DNA from: Leucobacter sp. | Lineage (GTDB): Bacteria; Actinomycetota; Actinomycetes; Actinomycetales; Microbacteriaceae | Reading direction: 5' to 3' | Length of the DNA: 8,730 bases | Assembly: GCA_031178565.1 (NCBI GenBank) | Contig: JAPSIU010000111.1 | Coordinates: 1 to 8,730 of the forward strand | Shown here: positions 1 through 4,576 of the stretch, piece after piece | Layout of the letters: each line of letters starts with the position of its first letter | How positions within the stretch are numbered: the first letter of the stretch is position 1 | Translations under genes and position numbers: made by a program | The notes under the pieces: generated by a model | Told to the model about the DNA's origin: nothing | Database searches by the model: none | The model's input: the letters and a program-made list of their open reading frames with translations, nothing else

Positions 1-635
1 AGACGCTGCAGCGTGCGGGACGACACGTGGAGCAGCGGCGGCAGCTGATCGACGCGGGTGATCGCCGGATCGGCGAGCAGATCGGCGAGCGCGTTCGCGA
101 GCGCGGCGTCGCTCCCGGGGGCCGGCACGGGCACGCGTTCGAGCAGCCAGGAGGAGCAGGCGGCGAGCGCTCGGGCGCGACGCTCCTCACCCGAGGCCTC
201 GGAATCCGACATCGCTGCGGAGACTGCGGTGTGCAGCACCGGCGCATCGAGCGGAGCCGCAGCATCGCGGAGCTGTGAGATGCTCGCCGCGCCCGTGCGT
301 TCGAGCGGCCAGATCCCCGCCGGAGCTGCGAGCTCGGCGAGCAGCGCCGGTGTCGCAGCGGGGCGGAGGAGCGCGCCGACGGCCCACCCCCGCCCGCTGA
401 GCACCCGCTCGGATCGTTGCGTGGGCGGGCCGACCGCGGTGATCCCGTCCGGCTCGACGACGAGATTGCAGGCGGGGAACGGCAGGATCTCCTGACGGGA
501 CTCGGCGCCCTCCGGCAGATCCCACTCGGGAATCCAGAACCAGCGCACGGCGTGCTCGAGCGACGGCGGAGGCGGAAGCCGGTGGAACTCCGGGAGGCGC
601 TGGGGATACAGGATGCCGCGCTGATCCTGCTCCAT
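1..635 (-). CDS. AraC-family transcriptional regulator with DUF6597-like sensor domain (3' end cut by window edge)
   Basis: Translating the minus strand from ATG at 635 gives 211 open codons running off the left edge. The N-terminal part (about residues 5-110) contains HAVRWFWIPEWDLPEG followed by a segment with NLVVEPDGITAVGPP. This resembles the ligand-sensing domain called DUF6597 found before AraC-type DNA-binding domains. At the edge, residues about 186-211 read LADPAITRVDQLPPLL and then HVSSRTLQRL, the first helix-turn-helix of an AraC domain ending in the typical SRTLQRL recognition helix. The second helix-turn-helix should lie outside the window. A purine-rich Shine-Dalgarno stretch (AAGGACGGAG on the minus strand) precedes the ATG. 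The gene diverges from the VOC gene at 717 across 81 bases, a layout common for a regulator and its target; the ligand is unknown. Family assignment is from memory of motifs. Confidence 0.85.
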   Translation of the reverse strand, partial: MEQDQRGILYPQRLPEFHRLPPPPSLEHAVRWFWIPEWDLPEGAESRQEILPFPACNLVVEPDGITAVGPPTQRSERVLSGRGWAVGALLRPAATPALLAELAAPAGIWPLERTGAASISQLRDAAAPLDAPVLHTAVSAAMSDSEASGEERRARALAACSSWLLERVPVPAPGSDAALANALADLLADPAITRVDQLPPLLHVSSRTLQR

Positions 636-704
636 CGGTCTCCGTCCTTCGGTGGCGGATCGGAAGTGGCGCAAATCTCCAAGCCCTCCGGTCCACGGCG
701 ATCC

Positions 705-716
705 TACGATGAACAC
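705..716 (+). promoter_or_regulatory. Probable leaderless promoter -10 hexamer of the VOC gene
   Basis: TACGAT (705-710) fits the actinobacterial -10 consensus TAnnnT and is followed by exactly six bases (711-716) before the ATG at 717, so transcription would start on or next to the start codon. There is no good Shine-Dalgarno in front of this ATG, as expected for a leaderless mRNA. No clear -35 box is visible. On the opposite strand TAGGAT (701-706) overlaps it by two bases and could serve the divergent araC-type gene, which has a normal leader with a ribosome site. Confidence 0.5.
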
Positions 717-1220
717 ATGAACGCACACGAGACCCGCGCCGCGAGCGGCGCGCACACGACTGACGGCATGCCCCACGGATCGACGAGCCTGACGCCGTTC
801 CTCGCGATCCCGAGAGCGAAGGAGGCGATCGAGTTCTACCGCGACGTGTTCGGTGCGCGCGTCGTCGACGTGACGGAGATGGGCGGCGTCGTCGCCCACG
901 CGGACCTCGACTTCGGCACCGGGCACCTGCAACTCGGCGAGCCGATGCCCGACTACCATCTCGTCGCCGCGCCCGAGGGCGAGGACGACTGCTACTCGAT
1001 GGGCATCTACGTCCCCGACGTCGACGCCGTCGTGGAGCGCGCGGTCGCCTCCGGTGCGGTCGTGCGCGAGCAGGCGACCGACTTCGTATCGGGCGATCGC
1101 TTCGCGAGCATCCGCGACCCCTTCGGTGTGCGCTGGTCGGTGATGACCCGCGTCGAGGATCTCTCCGAGGAGGAGAGCGCCCGCCGCGTCCGCGAGTGGG
1201 CGAAGTCCTTCGAAGGGTGA
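717..1220 (+). CDS. VOC family protein (glyoxalase/PhnB-like fold)
   Basis: This 167-residue protein has the single-domain vicinal-oxygen-chelate layout. SLTPFLAIPRAKEAIEFYRD (24-43) is the first beta-alpha unit. His61 and Glu75 lie in the region where VOC enzymes place metal ligands. GDRFASIRDPFGVRWSVMTR (126-145) followed by VEDLSEEE is the ending typical of PhnB/YdeM-like members. The family includes glyoxalases, dioxygenases and antibiotic-binding proteins, and the true substrate here cannot be told. The first 23 residues are low in structure, so an in-frame ATG at 768 is an alternative start. ATG 717 is preferred because a TAnnnT hexamer sits six bases upstream. A divergent AraC-type regulator (start at 635) probably controls it. 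A gap follows, so it is likely monocistronic. Confidence 0.85.
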   Translation: MNAHETRAASGAHTTDGMPHGSTSLTPFLAIPRAKEAIEFYRDVFGARVVDVTEMGGVVAHADLDFGTGHLQLGEPMPDYHLVAAPEGEDDCYSMGIYVPDVDAVVERAVASGAVVREQATDFVSGDRFASIRDPFGVRWSVMTRVEDLSEEESARRVREWAKSFEG

Positions 1221-1543
1221 CTCCGCGACCGGGCGCCGCGGGCCTGGTTCCGGTGGCCGACACGCAGACGGGTACGAGCCTCAAGACGACCGCGACCGCG
1301 AACGGATATACGACGTCGATCACCGGCGGACTGCTGAGCGTCGCGCTCGGAGGAGCACGGATCCTCACGGTCAGCATGCTCCACTCGAGCGGTTGGACCT
1401 CCCAGCCTCTGACCGCGACGGGAACGTGGCCGCTCCTGGGGCTCGGAGCCCCGAGCTGCGTGGTCGCCCCGCCCCCGGCTTGAATGCCGAACGGCGCCCC
1501 GTCGCCGAAGCGGAGGAGCGCCGTTCGAGCGGGCGATGCCGGT
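1221..1543. other. Gap between VOC gene and aspS 3' end, with a weak orphan reading frame
   Basis: No recognisable gene lies here. One plus-strand frame from GTG 1253 to the stop at 1481-1483 (76 residues, rich in Thr, Ser and Gly, for example TGTSLKTTATANGYTTS) has third codon positions mostly G or C, by eye like the real genes around it. It has no Shine-Dalgarno and no family I recognise. It could be the tail of a decayed secreted-protein gene or chance. The aspS-side end carries the hairpin listed separately. Confidence 0.3.
1488..1527 (-). terminator. Candidate transcription terminator of aspS
   Basis: A perfect 10-base inverted repeat, CGAACGGCGC (1488-1497) and GCGCCGTTCG (1518-1527), surrounds a 20-base loop and begins 17 bases beyond the aspS stop codon. 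There is no run of T on the minus strand after the hairpin (it reads GCATTCAAGC), so it is not a textbook intrinsic terminator. T-poor hairpin terminators are common in high-GC actinobacteria. It could also protect the 3' end of the mRNA or act from the other side. Confidence 0.5.
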
Positions 1544-2887
1544 CTACGGCAGCAGGCGGTTCGGCCCGCGGAAGAGGTAGGTGGTCTCGCGGATCGAGGA
1601 CTGTCCGAGCATGAGCATGAGCACCCGGTTGAGTCCCATGCCGAACCCTCCGTGCGGGGGCACGCCGTAGCGGAAGAAGTCGAGGTAGAAGCCGAGCTCC
1701 TTCGGATCCATGCCCTTCTCGATCGCCTGGGCCTCGAGCACCTCGATGCGGTGCTCGCGCTGCGCGCCCGTGGAGATCTCGGTTCCGTTGTAGATGAGGT
1801 CGTAGCTCTTGGTGAGCGCCCCGTCGCCCTCGTGGCGCATGTGGTAGAACGGGCGGATCGACCAGGCGTAGTCGGTGAGGAAGACGAAGTCGTGACCGTA
1901 CTTCTCCTTGACGTACGCCGCGATCCGACGTTCGCCCTCGGGATCCATGTCGGCGTCGGCGCGCGGCACCTCGTACCCGCGCTCCTTCACGATCTCCTTC
2001 GCCTCGGCGAGCGGGATCCGCGGGAACGGTCGCGTCGGGACCTCGATCTCGATGCCGAAGAGCTTCTGGATCGCCTCGCCGTGCTTCTCCTTGACGGCGG
2101 CGAGACCCGCGACGATGAGTTCCTCGTGGAGCTCCATGACGTCCTCGTGCGAGTCGATCCAGCTCAGCTCCGCGTCGACGGAGGTGAACTCGGTCGCGTG
2201 GCGGGAGGTGAACGAGGGGTCGGCGCGGAACGCCGGACCGACCTCGAAGATGCCGCCGAAGCCGGCCGCCTGCGCCATCTGCTTGAAGAACTGCGGGCTC
2301 TGCGCGAGGAACGCCTGGCCCTCGAAGTACTCGACCTCGAAGAGCTCGGCGCGCGACTCGGAGGCGCTCGCCATCAGCTTCGGCGTCTGCACCTCGATGA
2401 AGTCGTGCTCGATCCAGACCTGGCGCAGCGCGTTGAGGAAGGTCGTCTGCACGCGGAAGACGAGGTTCTGCTCGGGCCTGCGCAGGTCGAGGAAGCGCCA
2501 GTCCATGCGCACGTCGAGCCCCGAGTCGGCCGCCACCGGGTTGTCGGGCAGCGCGCGCGCGACCACCTCGATCGTCTCGATCTGGATCTCCACGCCGCCG
2601 AGCTTCACGCGCTCGTTGTGCTGCAGTTCGCCCGTCACGGTGATGAAGGTGCCGTGCGTGAGCTCGGCGATGGTGCTCGTGCGATCGAGCAGGATATCGG
2701 AGCGCGGGTTCTCGGGATCCGGCTCGCGCAGCACGCCGCCGTTGACGAGCTGCACGGCGCCCGACTCGTCGCGGAGCACCACGAACTGCACGTACCGCTG
2801 GTCGCGCACCTTCTCGACCCAGCCGGAAACTCGTACGGGGCCGTCCTCGCGGGCGGCCAGGTCCTTGATCAATACGCGCTCAGTCAC
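1544..2887 (-). CDS. aspS: Aspartyl-tRNA synthetase, archaeal/non-discriminating type (aspartate--tRNA(Asp/Asn) ligase)
   Basis: The 447-residue product charges tRNA with aspartate. An N-terminal OB-fold anticodon domain (about 1-115, with VRVSGWVEKVRDQ) precedes the class II catalytic core. The aspartate-binding stretch is SPQFFKQ (197-203). Motif 2 is FEVGPAFRADPSFTSRH (214-230) then EF. FLTDYAWSIRPFYHM (336-350) and GTEISTGAQREHR (368-380) follow. Motif 3 is GGFGMGLNR (413-421). Length and the absence of the roughly 120-residue GAD insertion separate it from the usual bacterial enzyme of about 590 residues and match the archaeal type, often non-discriminating and paired with GatCAB. GTG 2887 is preferred as the start because it gives the complete OB fold and has a TAGACT hexamer six bases upstream. 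Residues Glu25 and Leu97 sit where I recall His and Pro in non-discriminating enzymes, so tRNA(Asn) use is uncertain. It stands alone, facing away from the rpiR locus. Confidence 0.95.
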   Translation of the reverse strand: MTERVLIKDLAAREDGPVRVSGWVEKVRDQRYVQFVVLRDESGAVQLVNGGVLREPDPENPRSDILLDRTSTIAELTHGTFITVTGELQHNERVKLGGVEIQIETIEVVARALPDNPVAADSGLDVRMDWRFLDLRRPEQNLVFRVQTTFLNALRQVWIEHDFIEVQTPKLMASASESRAELFEVEYFEGQAFLAQSPQFFKQMAQAAGFGGIFEVGPAFRADPSFTSRHATEFTSVDAELSWIDSHEDVMELHEELIVAGLAAVKEKHGEAIQKLFGIEIEVPTRPFPRIPLAEAKEIVKERGYEVPRADADMDPEGERRIAAYVKEKYGHDFVFLTDYAWSIRPFYHMRHEGDGALTKSYDLIYNGTEISTGAQREHRIEVLEAQAIEKGMDPKELGFYLDFFRYGVPPHGGFGMGLNRVLMLMLGQSSIRETTYLFRGPNRLLP

Positions 2888-2899
2888 CCCGACAGTCTA
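2888..2899 (-). promoter_or_regulatory. Probable leaderless promoter -10 hexamer of aspS
   Basis: On the minus strand TAGACT (2894-2899) fits TAnnnT and is followed by six bases (GTCGGG, 2893-2888) before the GTG start at 2887. Transcription would begin at the start codon. The region about 17-18 bases farther upstream reads GTAATT or TGTAAT, only a weak -35. No good Shine-Dalgarno at normal spacing is seen, which fits leaderless initiation. The same layout occurs at the VOC gene. Confidence 0.5.
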
Positions 2900-2929
2900 G
2901 TGGTTGGCGCGATTTAAATTACATGTGAG

Positions 2930-2971
2930 TGCTATAATCAATCACTACATATCCTCAACAATTAGTATAAT
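2930..2971 (+). promoter_or_regulatory. Two TATAAT -10-like hexamers, one with extended -10
   Basis: TATAAT occurs at 2933-2938, preceded by TGC to make an extended -10 (TGCTATAAT, 2930-2938), and again at 2966-2971. Both read on the plus strand, toward rpiR. No -35 box stands out at either. The AT-rich setting makes chance matches more likely. If used, they would give a transcript with more than 540 bases before rpiR, or a separate small RNA. Confidence 0.3.
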
Positions 2972-2973
2972 TG

Positions 2974-2993
2974 CAGGGAATCCGAGATTCCTG
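2974..2993. repeat. Imperfect palindrome sharing a core with the site upstream of the ABC operon
   Basis: CAGG (2974-2977), one unpaired G, AATC, central CGA, GATT and CCTG (2990-2993) form an eight-pair inverted repeat with one bulge. Its core ATCCGAGATTC (2980-2990) recurs exactly at 4537-4547 in another palindrome before the ABC ATPase gene. Two related palindromes flanking the regulator gene suggest a protein-binding site, possibly for the RpiR-type regulator. That link is inference. Confidence 0.4.
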
Positions 2994-3075
2994 ATGGTTC
3001 GTTCCCTTAGGTCCAGGGTGTCTCATTAGGTGATGAAGGATGCGTCTCTCCATGCGTAGCGTGGATGATCCCTGC

Positions 3076-3084
3076 TGTGGATAA
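3076..3084 (-). other. DnaA-box consensus sequence
   Basis: The minus strand reads TTATCCACA, the exact consensus DnaA-binding 9-mer. Looser relatives on the same strand lie at 3060-3068, 3371-3379 and 3395-3403, each with two mismatches. The gene neighbourhood (no dnaA, dnaN or repA) argues against the chromosomal origin, and a single perfect box may be chance in AT-richer DNA. Confidence 0.3.
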
Positions 3085-3111
3085 GTGAGCGATTGGCCGG
3101 TGTCATTCGTG

Positions 3112-3126
3112 TCGCGCGTAGCGCGA
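3112..3126. repeat. Short perfect hairpin
   Basis: TCGCGC (3112-3117), a three-base GTA spacer and GCGCGA (3121-3126) form a perfect six-pair stem. It is too short for a confident role. It lies in the same low-GC gap as the other hairpins. Confidence 0.35.
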
Positions 3127-3167
3127 GTTCAGATGGGAATGGGCCGGTTCGGTGTCGGTGCCTGATC

Positions 3168-3195
3168 AAGTCGGGGTCTCCGACCTCCCCGGCTT
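3168..3195. terminator. Terminator-like stem-loop in the aspS-rpiR gap
   Basis: AAGTCGGGG (3168-3176) pairs with CCCCGGCTT (3187-3195) through nine pairs, one of them G-U, around a ten-base loop. On the plus strand it is followed by GTTCTATCGTCCTTTTATT, with a short T run. This resembles an intrinsic terminator of a plus-strand transcript, yet no gene ends just before it. A small RNA starting near the TATAAT hexamers at 2933-2971 could end here. It might instead belong to a decayed element. Confidence 0.4.
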
Positions 3196-3268
3196 GTTCT
3201 ATCGTCCTTTTATTCCTGGGGTGAAGAGTTCACGCATTGTGATCAGCGATTCTTCTTGCCTGAATGTT

Positions 3269-3309
3269 GCGACCCTCGGATAAGAGCCTTGCTCTTGACG
3301 GAGGGTTGC
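3269..3309. repeat. Nested 41-base inverted repeat (strong stem-loop)
   Basis: An outer stem GCGACCCTC (3269-3277) pairs with GAGGGTTGC (3301-3309), nine pairs with one G-U. Four-base internal loops (GGAT and GACG) separate it from an inner perfect stem AAGAGC (3282-3287) and GCTCTT (3291-3296) closed by CTT. The two-stem symmetric structure is well beyond the short hairpins elsewhere in the window. It could be a structured RNA element, a REP-like palindrome or the end of a relic mobile element. No other copy is seen in this window. Confidence 0.5.
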
Positions 3310-3518
3310 TGGTCAGATGTCGTAGCCGTATGCGCGACCACATCAAGAAGCAGAGCACCAGCGATAGAAGTGTGGATGCCCGGCTCACCCAGTGCGTGGA
3401 TGAGCATCAGAATGTCATGTGCCGCGAAGGCACAGGCCGAGGCCGCGCTGCCCGGGGCGGCGTCCAGCCGACAGCCGCCGGTAACCCTCCCGTCACCCCG
3501 AGCTGCTAGCAACGAGAC

Positions 3519-4388
3519 ATGAATGTCATGGCATCCCCTCCGGTCGGCGGCACCCGAGCGCTGCTGCAGTCCCTCGCGCCGTCCCTCGTCCCGAGCGAGC
3601 GCCGGGTGGCGCAGGTCTGCATCGACGAGCCGGATCGTGTTGTCGCGATGTCCGCGGCGGACCTCGCCCGCCGGGCCGGGGTATCGCCCGCCACCGTGGT
3701 GCGCGCCTGTCAGCGCATGGGTCTCGGAGGATTCCAGCGGCTGCGGGAGCTGCTGATCCGGGATCAGGCCGTGCCCGCCGGACATGCGCACTCCGACGCG
3801 CTTCCGGCGGCGCCGCAGCACCCCGTGGAACAGGTGTTCGAGCGGGCGATCGCGGGGATCAACGGCGCTCTCGGAGCCCTGGACTTCACCGCCTTCGACG
3901 CTGCGGCGAAGCGGATCCGCGAGTGCGGCCGGCTGCTCGTGGTCGGCAACGGGGCCTCCCTCGCGGCCGCGCAGTCGGTCGCCCTGCACTTCCTGAGCAG
4001 CGGCAAGGTGTGCGAGAACCCGGTCGACATCGTCACGCAGCACATCGCCGCCAAGCTGCTGGGGCCGGGCGACGTGTGCCTCGCGGTGAGCGACAGCGGC
4101 ATGAACCACTTCACCCTGCGCGCGGCCCGTCTCGCCTCGGGCAGCGGGGCGACCGTGATCGCGATCACGAGCTACGGGAAATCCGAGCTCGCCGCGGTCG
4201 CGGATCACACCCTCGTCGCCGGGGCGGACTTCCACAGCTGGAACGACAGCACCGTCACGGGGAACATCGTGCAGATGCTCCTGCTCTCGGCCCTGCACGC
4301 CGCGGCGCTCGGCACGCTCCCCGACGCGATCGCGGCGCGGGCCGAGGCCCTCGACGAGGTGCGAACGATGGTCTCGCGCACGATGTGA
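3519..4388 (+). CDS. RpiR/MurR-family transcriptional regulator (HTH plus SIS domain)
   Basis: The 289-residue protein has the usual RpiR size and order. Residues about 10-85 are the N-terminal helix-turn-helix domain, with SAADLARRAGVSPATVVRAC (45-64) and then QRMGLGGFQRLRE. Residues about 126-255 are a sugar-isomerase (SIS) domain with RLLVVGNGASLAAAQSVALH (138-157), the serine-rich loop VSDSGMNHFTLRAARLA (190-206) and ATVIAITSYGKSELAAVADH (211-230). SIS domains of this family bind phosphorylated sugars or related phosphoesters, so the protein probably senses such a compound and controls the ABC operon that follows on the same strand. ATG 3519 and ATG 3528 are both possible; neither has a strong ribosome site. 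TAGCAA lies six bases before ATG 3519, a poor match to the leaderless pattern seen elsewhere in the window. The effector is unknown. Confidence 0.9.
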   Translation: MNVMASPPVGGTRALLQSLAPSLVPSERRVAQVCIDEPDRVVAMSAADLARRAGVSPATVVRACQRMGLGGFQRLRELLIRDQAVPAGHAHSDALPAAPQHPVEQVFERAIAGINGALGALDFTAFDAAAKRIRECGRLLVVGNGASLAAAQSVALHFLSSGKVCENPVDIVTQHIAAKLLGPGDVCLAVSDSGMNHFTLRAARLASGSGATVIAITSYGKSELAAVADHTLVAGADFHSWNDSTVTGNIVQMLLLSALHAAALGTLPDAIAARAEALDEVRTMVSRTM

Positions 4389-4455
4389 GCTCGGGATCGG
4401 CCCCGATGCGGGCTCGGAACCGTTCACGTCGTTCACCCGGAGCACGGGGAATTCG

Positions 4456-4485
4456 CGGGATCGGCCCCCGCGGTTCGGGATCCCG
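4456..4485 (+). terminator. Candidate hairpin after rpiR
   Basis: CGGGATC (4456-4462) and GATCCCG (4479-4485) form a seven-pair perfect stem around a 16-base loop, 68 bases past the rpiR stop. No T run follows. It could attenuate or end the rpiR transcript, or be part of the control region of the ABC operon 90 bases downstream. Confidence 0.35.
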
Positions 4486-4516
4486 TCTCCCGGTGTTCAC
4501 CGACGCCGCCCACGCT

Positions 4517-4562
4517 GGAATCAAACGTTCCCTGAGATCCGAGATTCAGGAAACCCGATTCC
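4517..4562 (+). promoter_or_regulatory. Nested inverted repeat in the leader of the ABC operon (candidate operator)
   Basis: Outer arms GGAATC (4517-4522) and GATTCC (4557-4562) enclose an inner imperfect palindrome, CCTGA (4531-4535), bulged G, ATC, CGA, GAT, TCAGG (4546-4550), extended by TT and AA. The element ends 14 bases before the GTG start of the ATPase gene, next to its ribosome site GGGAGG (4565-4570). The inner core ATCCGAGATTC is repeated exactly at 2980-2990. The position fits an operator for the adjacent RpiR-type regulator or a structured 5' leader. No clear -35/-10 pair is seen. Confidence 0.5.
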
Positions 4563-4576
4563 CTGGGAGGTGGCCG

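Larger units (their letters stand above)
2900..3518. other. Long gap of lower GC between aspS and rpiR; no convincing gene
   Basis: About 620 bases separate the divergent aspS and rpiR genes. Roughly 2911-2975 is strikingly AT-rich, about 2990-3420 is of intermediate composition, and GC rises again toward rpiR. Short reading frames here (such as 3256-3522 on plus, or the last 55 or so residues of a minus-strand frame ending at 3243) lack the G/C-rich third positions of the real genes, have no ribosome site and match no family I know. The stretch holds several inverted repeats, two TATAAT hexamers and a DnaA box, listed separately. It may be a decayed mobile element or an unannotated RNA or regulatory region. 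No transposase motif or tRNA is visible. Confidence 0.55.

Noticed and set aside
709..720. Three-codon upstream frame ATG-AAC-ACA-TGA overlapping the VOC start
   Set aside because: A leader peptide is conceivable, but a -10 hexamer ending at 710 would put transcription start after this ATG. Chance is simpler.
1484..2917. Long plus-strand open frame of 477 codons opposite aspS
   Set aside because: It is the antisense shadow of aspS: composition is Leu/Arg/Glu/His-rich with no family features, while the minus strand encodes a complete class II synthetase.
2990..3260. tRNA gene or insertion-sequence end
   Set aside because: No cloverleaf with a proper T-loop and acceptor stem could be drawn, no transposase motif was found, and no paired terminal repeats with target duplication were seen.
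2900..3410. Chromosomal replication origin
   Set aside because: Only one exact DnaA box, no dnaA, dnaN, gyrB or rpmH nearby, and aspS and rpiR are not origin neighbours.
3256..3522. Plus-strand frame whose stop overlaps the rpiR start as ATGA, suggesting a coupled small gene
   Set aside because: Third codon positions are not G/C-rich as in real genes here, there is no ribosome site, and the composition is unlike a folded protein. The overlap is most likely chance.
3243..4445. Minus-strand open frame of 400 codons across rpiR and the gap
   Set aside because: Most of it is antisense to the RpiR gene. Its last 55 or so residues, outside rpiR, look somewhat protein-like but lack the local third-position bias and match nothing I recognise.
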